From Lobosporangium transversale (Eukaryota; Mortierellomycota; Mortierellomycetes; Mortierellales; Mortierellaceae): a stretch of DNA of 64,000 nucleotides. The first letter of the stretch is position 1. Each line of letters opens with the position of its first letter. Positions 47,345-59,543 of the stretch are shown one piece after another. The position numbers and the translations under genes were made by a program. Location of the stretch: the NCBI RefSeq assembly GCF_002105155.1, contig NW_019028979.1:1178001-1242000 (forward strand). The letters run 5' to 3'. The notes beneath the pieces were generated by a model that worked only from the letters and a program-made list of their open reading frames with translations, ran no database searches and was not told the DNA's origin.

Positions 47345-48372
47345 TTATTCTTCATACTGCTGATATTGCTGTTGCATTTTGATCATCTTGAGTCGCATTT
47401 CAAGGATGCGCTGCTGGATATCTAACAAGCGTGGAGGCATGCCAGACTCTAAGATTTGGGACTGACGCCTAAAGTCTTCCAGGATCGCATCGGCTTGTTG
47501 AAATAGACCTGCTCGCATGTGTTGTTTAAACGACTCGTACAACATCGTCGATGCACGATACCGAGCTTTCAGTTCCTGATCTGAGGATGTGGTGATAAAT
47601 TCTGGGATCTCAGCCGTCCTGCGCTCTACTGGACCAGATTTCGACGTCGGTGGTGACGTTGACATTGGTACTGTTGATACAGGCACAGTTGGTGCTACAG
47701 AATTAGGATCGAGGCCTACCAACTGAGAGTAAATAGAAGTATGGGTGTGTGGTTTGAAAGGAAGTTCGTCTGTATCGGCAGGTATCTGCATAGGTTGCTG
47801 CATTTGTCGCCGGAGCTCGAGTTCGTGTTGCAGTTGTGGGTCGTACATGAAATCGGAATGAATAGAGGATTGTGATTGGCGTGATATTGAACGATGTAGA
47901 GCGCGATCAGCATGACGAGGACGAGTCGGAGGAGGGGCTATTGGTTCTGGTGCATCTGTATAATCGTTATGCATGGTTGTTGAAGGCTTGTGTGCACTAA
48001 ATCCCTGGACGACCTGCATCACAATATCTGGTGCGTATGGAACTCGTAGTGGCAATAATCTGATAGATTACAATAGAAAGAGGATGTTCATGAATGATCT
48101 TACTCTTAATACTTTACTGGACAGCTTCATACACGGATACTTTTGTAAAAGGCACATTGAGCAGTTACTTACCTATTTCCATCTGCATCAACCATGAACG
48201 AAATCGCGCGTTTGCCATACTGCAGCCGCACTACTCCAGGGAAGATGTCCTCGACGTCCTGGAATAGAACAAATGCTTCACCATTGGTCTGAGATGTACC
48301 AGGTCGGGCCTCTACCTCGAAAGTCTCGTTCATCGACTGAACACTTTGCCAATACTTTGCCGTTGGTGACAT
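47345..48372 (-). CDS. Family member C: short form, N-terminal domain and helical segment only
   Basis: Exons 48173-48372 and 47345-48059 join in frame (phase 2, intron 113 nt) to 304 aa. The N-terminal domain is nearly identical in pattern to A and B (YWQSVQ, FEVEARPGTSQTNGEAFVLF, VEDIFPGVVRLQ, FMVDADGNR|LLPLRVPYAP). It is followed by the Gln/Pro linker and the helical segment (SQILESGMPPRLLDIQQRIL, MRLKMIKMQQQYQQYEE), ending in a normal stop just before where the PRLFI/CEC region would begin. It lacks the CEC domain and the LRR array altogether. It could be a truncated paralogue or a dominant-negative or adaptor partner of the long forms; both are inferences. Confidence 0.8.
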
Positions 48373-49454
48373 TTGGATGTGTGAGGGTAGTAGTTCTCAA
48401 GAAAGGACGCAAATAAAGTCGAAAGGAAAAGAGAAAAGGTGTATGCAAACGGCTGAAAAGAAGTGGTGGATTAGAGACTTTAGTAGGTATTGGAGATATG
48501 GAGTATGTGTAAATAAGTGTAGTGTGAAGGTGCTTATAAGTGTGAAGGAAGGGTATAGGTATAGGAAAGAACTGGAGAATTTGTATTTAAAGGCAATGCG
48601 AGGGCGTAAATAACAAAAAAGAGAGAGGAAGTGCTTGAAAGAGAAAGGAAAGCAAGATGGAGGAATGAAGTTCCTATTTAAATATATCAAACCCGCCGCA
48701 TAGAGTATAAGCAGGAGTATTCGTATGCGGAGCTCGGCAAATGAAGGTGTCTGACCAATAAATCTCCAGGGATTTGTAGTAAGTAACGTCGCCTCATTTT
48801 ACTTTTGTGTTTAGCCCCTTCCTCTTGCAGTTGGAATTTGTTGTCGAGTGATGGTTGTTGTGCTCCGTAATCCCACCGTGTGTGTTTGCCACCTTAATCT
48901 CTGGCGCACGTTCCTAAAGAACACTCCCGGGGGTACAAAAATCTCTGCCCCTGATTTCAGATTTTGTTGCGACAGTGGAAAACATTAAAGTTAAAAAACC
49001 TTGGGCGTGCACATCGATCAACATGGGAAAAGGCAACAAAGAAGGATAAGACGATGCACAAGCGTTTCATGAATTAACTTTCACAGCGTAGAAATCCTTG
49101 AAACACGGAGTAAGAAGATGCAAAAAAGGCTCTTGAAGGGGCCCGTTACTTCTATTTGTATGTTCAGCTCCTTCCGTTAACAAAGTAAGGCATTCACAAC
49201 CGTAATAGGAGACACAAGTGCTCGCTATTTTCTTTTTAAGTTCTTATGTTGTAATAATGAAAATAGGTGCCGATTGAAGCGATGCTAAAAAAAGGAAGGA
49301 TGAATTTATTATTCTTCTTCTGGGGATATGGTCCAGCCAGCCACTTTGCGAATGAAGCAAAAAAATCAACAAATGTTCCTCGCCTCTTTCATGTTTTTTA
49401 TATTTTTATATTTTTTATTTTTTTATTCCTTGTCCTCTCAAATGTTACCGGCTT
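48373..49454. other. Intergenic, no gene recognised
   Basis: Promoter of member C and 3' flank of the tetraspanin gene. No repeats of note and no convincing frame. Confidence 0.5.
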
Positions 49455-50784
49455 TTAGCCTGCGGAGCCATATTGACTCCCAATTATGCGATCCTCCCCT
49501 TGAACAGCGGATGATTCCCTATACTGTCTCTGCTCTTGATCTTCCTGTCGTAACCCTTGCAAAAGTCGTTGGGAGTGCTCAGTCCTGTATAACTGTTCAA
49601 CCTCATTATCACGAGGCAACTGCAACCATAGCACAACTGTTGCAGCCAATGCAAGGATCTAGTGTTTACAAAAGTATGGAGCGGAGGAAAATGTCATTCT
49701 ACTGTGCATAGTCCCATAAATACATACCAAATAAATCAAAATTGTAAATCGCAAATCGAAATAATAACCATAAATAAATGAACAAATAAACAAATAAACA
49801 AATAAACAAATAAACAAATAAACAAATAAACAAATAAACAAATAAACAAATACAAATAAACAAAAAACCACAGCAGTTCCTGAATTAGCATTTTACCTGC
49901 AAGAACTGGGTTCCACCAGTGACTGAGAGCAATGAAGCTTCATGACGCAGATACGATTCTCGAAGTCGCTCTTTACACGGGACAGTGTATCCGAATGCGG
50001 GAGAGACTCGACAAGTGACGCTTGGGTCCTTGGGCACAGCGCGATCATCCACAGAAGCGAATCCGCAACAATGAAAGCGAGTCTCAAGATCCTGAAGCAA
50101 TAAAGGGTCTCGGTCATACGCTCTCTCCCATGCTTTGTCCAAAATTAAATCAACCTATTAGAAAAGAAGCGTATATAACTTTTCTATTCTTAAAATGTAG
50201 AAATGACACAAAAATGAGTATCGAATGTGCTAAGGGCTATAGCTTCTAATTAACGTTACCCTGTCATGTTGTGTGAGGGCAAAGATGATGAGACCAAGCT
50301 GAAGTAAAACTAAAAATGATACGAGGACACCATACTTTTTTTGAGAAAAAAAATATCTTGATCAGCAGTCTACATCTGATTTTGATCAATGCCACATCAC
50401 CTTTCACACATCAAACTATTTTGACTCATAAAAAACATACGATAGCGAGGGTCCGCTTCGAGCCAGACAACGCTGCTGCGCACCCAAGCATTGAGATTAA
50501 CAAGATAATGAGGCTCAGGATAATTAAAATCCAAGAAAGCGCCTCAGACTCAATAAGGACGCGTGTGCTGTCAGAAAGGCCAAAGATCCCAACTGCAGTT
50601 AAGCCCACGCTTGATACCTGTCAAAATCCGAAAAGGTTTTCGTCTTTGTTTTGATGAACATCAAAAAGAGATATCGGTTCAATAATGTATCAATTTTTAT
50701 GCTTCTCTCTTTTACCATTGCAACAACATTCAGTCCCAGAATGAAGAGCCTAGCGGGATACTGGTAGAGGCGCGTATGGTTCAT
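49455..50784 (-). CDS. Tetraspanin
   Basis: Four-helix membrane organiser. Five exons (50716-50784, 50441-50617, 50260-50334, 49897-50154, 49455-49658), all phase 0, join to 260 aa. Helix 1 (RLFILGLNVVAM|VSSVGLTAVGIF), helix 2 (ILIILSLIILLISMLGCAAAL), helix 3 (YGVLVSFLVLLQLGLIIFAL). The large loop has the diagnostic RFHCCGF with two further Cys (VTCRVSP, TVPCKE). Helix 4 is ILALAATVVLWLQLP, then a Gln/Arg-rich cytoplasmic tail. The C-C-G motif and four loop Cys define the family. Fungal tetraspanins include PLS1, needed for host or wall penetration in some ascomycetes; orthology here cannot be decided. Confidence 0.9.
49771..49862. repeat. 8-bp tandem repeat (AAATAAAC) in tetraspanin intron 4
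   Basis: About ten head-to-tail units with no spacer sequence. This is a minisatellite, not a CRISPR-like array. Confidence 0.9.
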
Positions 50785-50960
50785 CGTAAATCAAGAAAGA
50801 GGAATTTTGGGTCTGTTACGATTACTAAACTAGGATATTATGATATGAAGAAAAAAAAAGGATGCCTGCTGAATGATCTTGCAAAGTATTATAATTCTGA
50901 CCCCAACTGCGCCTGCCACGTGCCAACCATACACCCTTTTGTCTTTTTCATATTTATTAT

Positions 50961-53592
50961 CTATTTGGGTATTATACATCTCAAAGTGACCTTATTCCTT
51001 CCACTTGCAGAGATCACTGTCTGTAACTTCTCATCGTTCTTGAGTACGAATGATGCCTTGGAAGTAGAGACCATGGCCGTAGTAGTAGTAGCAGAGGAAA
51101 CCCAAGCCAACTCAAATTCCTCTGGAAGTGGCATATCCATCTTTTCAAATTTGTTGCGCACTCTTCTTCTCAACTCGGGGACACTCAACACGAAATCCTT
51201 TCTGTTCTCGACCACCTGCAATACGACAATCCGTTCTATATCCAAAATAATTTTGAATTTGATTGTAAAGGCTGCGCTCGGATGGTTGTCAATTTCATAC
51301 CCATTGGCTGACATCCCATAATAAACCGAGTATGTTTTTGAGGCCCTGTCCCGTTCTGTAGTACCCTTGCCTGCTTTCCATGAGTATCCTGATAACGAAG
51401 CTCGATGCTGGCGATAGCGTGTGGAGCTATGAAGACAATCGTGCATGTGGTCAAAAGGATGAGAGTAGTGAAGAGTGGGATTGCTTTCTGAGAATAGTGT
51501 AGTCTCAAGTGCCTGCACGGAATTTGTTAGTAACGAGGGCGTTGCCTGCCACTCCGATTTCTTTACAGACGGCGACGACCTTAGGTCTGGTGCGGGAGAT
51601 GATGGAGTCCTGGTTGATGATGTAGTGACTAGAAGTGTGGTGCATGCAGACGATGGAATTAGCGAGTGCAAATGGATAGGTGGCTGTAGCGGTTTTTGTA
51701 GTATGTCGGCTCTAGGGCTTAGAGAGAGTTCATCGATAACTAGTGGGGCATTAAATAGGGGTAAAGAATGTTTGTGTGTCGATGTTGTCAATGCCAATGC
51801 TGGTATTATATGCATGGATAGGAGTGATAGTGAAGACAGCGATAAAGTGTCATATTTGCTGTATAAGCTGCCATGAGCCTTATTGTGTTTGCCACTATAA
51901 TCATTTTCATAATCGTTATCATCATTGCCGTTGTCATTATCATTATCATTGTCATTATCATTATCATTGTCATTATCATTATCATTGTCATTATCATTAT
52001 CATCGTCATTATTATTATAAACAACTTCCTGCTTCGCCCTAGGTATCAGCCTCGATTCCGATGACATTTCGTCCTCGTCCTCCTTCTTCTCACCATCTTT
52101 ATCATCACCATCATCATCATAGTCGTAATTATAATTGTACCCGACATCACTATAACCGTTATCGTCGTGGTTATCAATGAAGTCTGAATCATCACTATGA
52201 TATGATGACCCTGGTGGCGAAGGGGGAGATAATTCGAAACCTCTTGAGGGTGCCAATGTAACTAAAGGCGGGAGTTGTGGTGATGAGTTCGGCACAATAC
52301 TTGATGGATCATTGGGATCCCAACGCATACAGATAGGGAATGGCGTCGGTACCAGTGCGTATGGTGAGAGGGGAGCAGGGGAGGATGAGATAGGGATACT
52401 GGTTTCAGCTGGAAGCACAAGCGGGCTCGAAAGACCTTGCGAGGCTTGAGATAGGGAACTCTCATAACTGTCTCTTTTGAAAATATGCCTTTCATTCCCT
52501 AATGCCATAACTTGGTTGATGCATCTGCCTTCCAACTCTACCGCTTTCTTAACTGTTTTACTAGGGCGTGAATCTAAAGAGTTTAGCGCCAGAGGATCAC
52601 GATGGTCTAGCTGGAGATGTTTATCAAGATCTGTTTTCCAGATTCCAAAGAATTCTGAGAAAAGACGACATTGGCTAACGGCTTCTCCGAGCGCAAAGAG
52701 CTCTTGAAGATGTTTGTCAAGAACATCTCGGAGGGCTGACCCAGCAATACTAGTCACCTGAAGGCCAGTCGCCGTATAAGACGATGCTTGCACTGTTGAA
52801 GATGAGGCAATAAGGGATGTAATATTGCCCTTATAGAGGTTCGCTGAAAGCTCAAGTGCCTTGAAACAAAGAAGAGAGGAGAGAGCTTGATGGTTAATTT
52901 GATGCCTCCTAAAGACATAAGAAGATATAACTAGCCTATATATCCAATATATGAGTGAGTCCAATTTATCATACCATCCGATGTGCGACGCTGGGAGAGC
53001 CGCCGATAGGCTTTAGCCATGGCCCTTTCAGCTCCCTCTCCAGTTGCATTGCAAAGTCAACTAGGTCTTCATGTTGTCTATAAATGGAATAAGATTTCCT
53101 CGGGATAGGCATTGCATCACTTCTTCCTGGGACCTGGACCGGCGAAGGATGGACCTGGATTGTGAACCATGGCTGCTGCTGACCTGGTCTGATTTCCACA
53201 CTCTCGACACAGGCGCCTAATAGCGGTGGAGCGAGCTTGGCGCCTTGGTAGAATGAAATGATTGAAGATTCTTTGGTCCGTATGAAAGTATGGAATCCAA
53301 TGAAAGGGAATGAGGAAGCGCCGAAATTAGAAGCCAAGCTACAAGGATTGCTGGCACCATCGCATTCATGGCGATCAGCGTGGGATATGGATGGCCAAAG
53401 GGGATGGCTTTTGGAGTTGTGGGGCGTACAAGCAGGATATGCACTAGGAGTACGGCCGAAAGGTCCCCCACCAAGTCGGGAGAAGCTTCGCTTACGACGT
53501 TTAAAGGGAGAAATAGACGTCGCCGTCGAGATGCTGATGAGCTTCTGCGAACGAGACTCGGGTGTGGGCATAGTGCGCTTCCGTAATAGCAT
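50961..53592 (-). CDS. PX-PB1 domain protein (Bem1/Scd2-like polarity scaffold without SH3)
   Basis: Exons 52975-53592 and 50961-52859 join in frame (phase 0; polypyrimidine tract before the acceptor) to 838 aa, counted from the Met at 53592. The frame is open further upstream but has no ATG. A basic N-terminus is followed by a PX domain (VESVEIRPGQQQPWFTIQV, SYSIYRQHEDLVDFAMQLE, Pro segment, then CRLFSEFF). PX binds phosphoinositides. A long disordered middle includes an Asn-Asp repeat. The C-terminus is a PB1 domain (FKIILDIERIVVLQV, VPELRRRVRNKFEKM, PEEFELAWVS, LKNDEKLQTVI). PX then PB1 is the C-terminal half of Bem1/Scd2, which links Cdc42 to its exchange factor. SH3 domains were not seen. 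Confidence 0.82.
51933..52004. repeat. In-frame 18-bp repeat coding for Asn-Asp
   Basis: About four copies of an 18-bp unit (GTCATTATCATTATCATT on the plus strand) give a DNDNDN run inside the PX-PB1 protein. Length variation between strains is likely. Confidence 0.85.
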
Positions 53593-54562
53593 CAGCAATG
53601 GGGAATTGAGTGATCGAATTCTAATGGATCTTCTTGAGCTGGGTATAATCAAGCCATAAGTGGGGTATAGGAAAGTTTGAACGAAGTAATTGACAAGAAA
53701 GATTTATCAGGTGTGGAATATTGAACGGACGGTAGTATACGAGAAGGAAGTAGCAGGGGTAGTATTGCATAAGCAACAGCGAAAATTGCTTATTAGTTCA
53801 AGCAATGAGAGTGGAGATAAAGGTAAAAAAGATAGTTGACTAAGTTCCTTAATATATTTGTTGTTGTGCTTATTGCGAGCTAATGATGCGAAATGTACTA
53901 TGCTTCAAGAGGTTAAAATACTCTGAGAAGTATAAAATTATTATTAGGCAAGCTCTCTGCAACGCACTACGGATCAAGATCTGCAGGGGTGAAGACTAAA
54001 GAGCAGCCGCAAAAGTTAAAAGAGAAGGAGGAAAAAAAGAATAGGTGGATCGATGAGACGGTAAGGTTAACATCGGGGAATACAGATATTTCCTGTGCTC
54101 TATTTTATTCTACTATCTTCACACTCACAGGTCATTGGCATCGAGAGGCCTGTGAGCGTTGTTTATAATTTTTAAGGCTTATTTTTGTAGGAACCTCGCA
54201 TATGTCATCAAAAATGGTCGAGTCCACCCTTGCATCACCCTTGCACCTTACACGTTGCAAATGGGATATAGCCATATGCCTTAAGTCTTGTTTTTAAAAT
54301 GACGAACGTGCCTGAAGAGGAAGGCCATACAAGACCAGCCTATTGCTTTGTCTATTCTGTATTTTCTTCATCAATCCGATATAAACTATCCTTACAAAAC
54401 CCCAATGAATCTTCTGAAGCTATTGATATATTCAGGGCGACATTTAAGTCGTTCAGACACAATAGACAATAAAAAATGCATGACGTCCGTGCACCAATCT
54501 ACAAAAATTTTCAAACCAACTTTCTTTATTCAGCTCCGAATGTTAAATTTTCTCCTTCCTCC
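53593..54562. other. Intergenic, no gene recognised
   Basis: Promoter of the PX-PB1 gene and 3' flank of the CCA-adding enzyme. An upstream non-coding exon of the PX-PB1 gene could lie here. No other feature seen. Confidence 0.45.
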
Positions 54563-54815
54563 TCAATAAAAGAGAGTCGGATGCTCCCGGATCCAGATCT
54601 GGCACTCTTCCTTGGTAGCTTGAGGATGCATCAATTGCCAGCACATAACTTTGCGAAGGAACTCTGTAATCTTTGGCCCTGGTTTGACATTAAGTAGGCC
54701 TGCTATCTCCTTACCATCAACAAGATATTTCCAAGCAAAGCTGTGATCAAGTTGATAAGACTCGGCCTTAGATAAAAATGTGTTGTACCTCATAATTGTG
54801 GCCTTAGCTTCTTTA

Positions 54816-54858
<43 letters not shown>

Positions 54859-57014
54859 GAGTAGAGGGAAAAGGGTCAGAATACGCATTAATAAAAATAC
54901 ATGGATGAAAACAAAGTCGATATCGTTGCATGCACATACACAAACTGTGCTTAATGCAGCAATGGATGTTACGAATCATGGCCTCAAACTAAAGTAGAAA
55001 GGTAAATATATAGTTGCTCATAGATTTGCTATCATGTCACTACTTACCAAGTATTCCTGAGCGTAATGCCTCATACTTTGGAAGTAGGTCGATGCTGAGA
55101 CTCAAGAGAAATGCACATGGCCACTTCTTGCCTATTACCGATACAAAACCAATATCTCTAATAACCATGCCCATGTTGGCCCTCTCAGTTCGGATGGCTT
55201 GATCGTCCACAGCAGGATTCCGTGCCAAAGTATCTACAATATCCCGCACTGCATCAATACTCTCCATAAGCTTTGTAACTATATCGATATCCAGGTTCTT
55301 TCCTTTAAGTCCATAACGTAGGATCCATGACCCTGCAGACATCACCTTCCTATTGACAGTTGCAGACATGTGACGATAAGGATACAGCATGCCTGACAAA
55401 ATCAAATTTCGTGTACCAAGTTTTTCAGGATAAGGATCGTCCTTGGAGACAATCTGGGCGATATTAGATGAAGGAGCTGTAGTGACAATAGGATAAAGAT
55501 GTGAAGTGAACGAGGTGCCTTTTGTTTGTGCTAGTAATGCTTCCTGTCCTTGATCAACTTCTCCCTGAAAAATTCGTCCTTCTAAATCACCATGGACAGG
55601 AATGGGGTTGATCTTTAGAAGCCATTCGATGATCCAGACCAATTTGAAAGCCTCGTCACTGTTTTCAACATTTCCTTGTACAGCTGTTGTCCCTCTTGCG
55701 GTACCATCAACCTCAGGGGGAGCAAATACGACATCATAAAGATCGAGCTCATGCAAGAGTTGGATTGCTGTGCTACGGCTAGCGCCATCGTCAATCATCT
55801 TGTCCAGTTCAGCGCCAATACGTTCCTTGGAAATCTTGGTTCTGAGTGCTCGTTTAATTTGACCATTTAGGATTGCCTGCTTGGCATCTTCTGCAATTTT
55901 GAACTGAAATCTGGCTGCAAAGCGGATGCAACGCATGACGCGGAGAGGGTCCTGCCAGAATGTCTCAAATGCCTCGAGAGGGGTCCTGATAATTTTATTT
56001 TTCAAGTCATCGAGCCCTCTGCCAGTAAAATCCTCAACTGAATGTGTGTGAATATTGTAGAAAAGTGAATTGATAGTGATGTCACGGCGGTATGCGTCTT
56101 CTGAAGGCGTTCCAAAAGTCTATCAATAACACGAATCATTTTAAAATTAGTGTTTAGAGATGTATCTAAACAATACCATATTCAAACCCACTCGTATCAA
56201 CAGATTTTTGAAATTACAATTTCACTAGGAATGCGACTGGCATCATCGTAAACTTCTGAGCGCAAATTAACAAAATCTAAAGGCATGTCGTAGACAACCA
56301 TGGTGGCTGTCTCTAGATGCTTTGACTTTTCTGGATTGGTAGCGATCTTTGCAATTGTGCGTTTCTCATGACCTGTTGCCTCCATATGTTCATTCACCAT
56401 CATTGCGAAATCATATCCCATCATTGTATCGATTGCGATGTCTAGATCATGACAAGAAAGTCCAAGAAGCTATAAAAAAATCAATAGATCAGATGTCAAT
56501 GGAGCCATTCCACAGTTTCAGCTTTTGATAGATCGGATTAGATCATTGCTCTCGATATATATACCTTATCACGGACCCAACCACCTGCGATCCTCAACTG
56601 AACCTTTTTGCCTTCTTTCTCTTGATACCTCCTGGCAACAGTATCCAGTACCTTACAGATTTTAGCCTCTTCTTCTGTAAGATTGATTACAGGTGGTATA
56701 GACATCGTTGCAGAACTGCTTTTGTTTTCTAGTTTTGACTTATCAGATGCTATTATGGAAAAGGAGAGATGTCTTGCGCCAATAGTCCCAGTATAGCAGT
56801 TTAATGACGCGAGTCTGTATTTGGTCCCGTACACGTACTTCGCTCGAGAATAGTCTCTTGAAGTAGTGCGCGTAATGGTGTTTAGTCGTCGGCGTGAGTG
56901 CTCTTGAAGTTTGAGTAAAGGTTGAAGTCGGACAAGGCGGTATGAATGAGCGGTTTTGATGTTTGAAGAAGGAAGAGGAGTTTGTTTAAAGAGCTTAAAG
57001 AGAACATCAATCAT
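54563..57014 (-). CDS. CCA1: tRNA CCA-adding enzyme (ATP(CTP):tRNA nucleotidyltransferase)
   Basis: Adds and repairs the 3' CCA end of all tRNAs. Four exons (56565-57014, 56218-56469, 55048-56119, 54563-54816) join in frame to 675 aa. The N-terminal 100 residues are rich in Arg, Ser and Thr and look like a mitochondrial presequence. A second Met at 56705 (MSIPPVINLTEEEAK) would give a cytosolic or nuclear form, as in yeast. Core motifs: QLRIAGGWVRDK|LLG across intron 1; HDLDIAID with the two catalytic Asp; TFGTPSEDAYRRDITINSLF; RTPLEAFETFWQDPLRVMRCIRFAARF with the template residues; then the helical body. Intron 3 ends in a T/A homopolymer palindrome. Divergent from ELP3. Confidence 0.95.
54818..54858. 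repeat. T27-A14 palindromic tract at the 3' end of CCA1 intron 3
   Basis: A run of T (54818-54844) adjoins a run of A (54845-54858). On the sense strand it reads T14 then A27, directly followed by the AG acceptor, so a hairpin could form against the splice site. Confidence 0.9.
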
Positions 57015-57309
57015 TCGTATAATTCTTTTTATTTCAAAAAGAATACCGTAGTCGGCAATGTCTCTTATAATGAATGACTCAACTCGACTCTAAATTTGTT
57101 TCATGTTGTTTCCTGCTTTGCCACCACTGTTTCTTAATGGAAATTCATCATAAATAAACTAAGCCACGAAAACACATTATTGGCAAGCTTGTCAATGCCA
57201 TCTTAGAAACACTGACTCTCACTCTGCTGGCAGAGAAATCCGACCTCAAATTGTACATAGTTCCTATTCCAATTCCCATTCATACATACACCAGTAATAG
57301 CAGTGAAGC
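57015..57309. promoter_or_regulatory. Shared divergent promoter region, CCA1 / ELP3
   Basis: Only 295 bp separate the two start codons, so one short region must drive both tRNA-maturation genes. No TATA box or known factor site was recognised. Confidence 0.7.
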
Positions 57310-59486
57310 ATGTCAACCATTAAGAAAAAAGGTATGGCTAATGTTGTTACTCCTTCCTTTTTATCGCTTTGTAATCCATAGCTTATTCTCATAATCCTAG
57401 TTTTTATATGCTTAATCACAATGTCTTGACCATCCTTAGGCCCTTCCCAGGTACAGCTTCCTTGTTGCAATTGTCCTTTTGTGAATTCAAACTGGCAAGG
57501 TTCACCTTCGCAATAATTCTCACTTTCTCATTCTTTCCCTCCTCCCTCTTTTTTTTCCGCCATTGCATTAGGCTGAGATTATGATCAAAGTCTGCAGTGA
57601 GATTGTATCAGAGTTAATTCAAGCTCATGAAGCAGGCAAGGATATTAATCTAAACGGACTCAAGCAGCGTTACTCGCGCAAGCACAAAGCTCAGAACCAG
57701 CCTAAGCTTGTAGATATCATTGCTGCTATTCCGGAACAATATAAAGCTGTGCTTTTGCCCAACTTGAAAGCAAAGCCCGTCCGAACAGCTTCTGGAGTAA
57801 GAACGGATCATGGGATAGGATTTATCTGCAACATTTAAGAGTCACAATAAGACAAATGAGACTAACCTCGATTTTTTTTCATTGGTTAGATTGCTGTGGT
57901 GGCGGTCATGTGCAAACCTCATCGTTGCCCCCATATCGCTATGACAGGAAATATTTGCGTGTAAGTGAAAGATCTCTAGTTATTCCAAATTAACAAGCAA
58001 TATCCGAAAGACTAGGAGCTCAGCGACCGTATGGAGACGCAATAGCTGATCATAGGACCTTGCTGTATGAATAGGTATTGTCCCGGAGGTCCTGATTCAG
58101 ATTTCGAGTACTCCACACAATCTTATACAGGGTATGAACCTACGAGTATGCGTGCCATCCGTGCCCGTTATAACCCGTTTGAACAATCAAGGGGACGACA
58201 AGATCAGCTTAAGTCTCTTGGACATAGCGTGGATAAAGTCGAGTACATTATTATGGGAGGAACATTCATGTCTCTACCAGAGGATTACCGGGACTGGTTC
58301 ATCAGTAACCTACACGACTCTCTCTCAGGACATGCCAGTAACGATGTGGATGAGGCTGTCAGGATGTCGGAAGTCAGCCCCAATAAATGTATTGGAATCA
58401 CGATTGAAACCCGGCCAGACTACTGTCTAAAGCCTCATCTAAGGTAAAGAGCGTGTCCTAGTGGAAAACCATGTTGTAATTTTCATGGATGATGGCGCCC
58501 CAGAGATATAGGCTGTATAACAAACTCTTTTTTATTGCTATTCTTCCACATAACAAAGTCAAATGCTGAGATACGGCTGCACTCGTCTTGAGATTGGTGT
58601 ACAAAGTGTATATGAAGATGTGGCACGCGACACAAATCGAGGACATACTGTCAAGGCTGTCACCGAGTCATTCCAGCTGGCAAAAGATGCAGGATTTAAA
58701 GTCGTTGCTCATATGATGCCCGATCTACCTAATGTAGGTATGGAGCGTGATATGGATCAGTTCAAAGAATACTTTGAGAACCCGGCCTTCCGCTCTGACG
58801 GATTAAAGCTCTATCCCACGCTTGTTATTCGTGGAACTGGACTCTATGAGCTCTGGAGGACAGGGCGCTACAAGAATTACACACCTAACTCTCTCGTGGA
58901 TCTTGTTGCAAGGATCTTGGCGCTTGTTCCACCGTGGACTCGTGTTTACAGAGTGCAGCGTGATATTCCCATGCCCTTAGTCACGTCTGGAGTAGAGCAT
59001 GGCAACCTAAGAGAGCTGGCATTGCAGAGGATGAAGGACTTGGGGACTGAATGTAGAGATGTCCGTACAAGGGAGGTAGGTATTGTTGATATCCACAACA
59101 AAGTCAAGCCCGATCAAGTAGAGTTGATCCGCCGTGATTATACTGCTAATGGAGGGTGGGAAACCTTTTTGAGTTATGAGGATCCAGAACAGGACATTTT
59201 GATTGGATTGTTGAGACTGAGGAAGTGTTCGCCTTTGGCCTTCCGTCCGGAGTTGACCAAAGCAGGACCCACTTCTATTGTTCGAGAGCTGCATGTCTAT
59301 GGATCTGTGGTACCTGTGCATTCAAGAGACCCCTCAAAATTCCAACATCAAGGCTATGGTACTCTTTTGATGGAGGAGGCCGAGAGGATTGCAAGGGAAG
59401 AGCACGGAAGCGTCAAACTGAGCGTCATCAGTGGCGTGGGAGTACGAAACTACTATGCCAAGCTTGGATATACTCTTGACGGTAAG

Positions 59487-59543
<57 letters not shown>

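Noticed and set aside
49771-49862. Regular short repeats resembling an array
   Set aside because: The 8-bp units are contiguous without spacers and lie in a spliced intron of a eukaryotic gene, so this is not CRISPR.
51776-52064. Plus-strand frames rich in Ile, His, Val and Tyr
   Set aside because: Antisense of the Asn-Asp repeat in the PX-PB1 protein.
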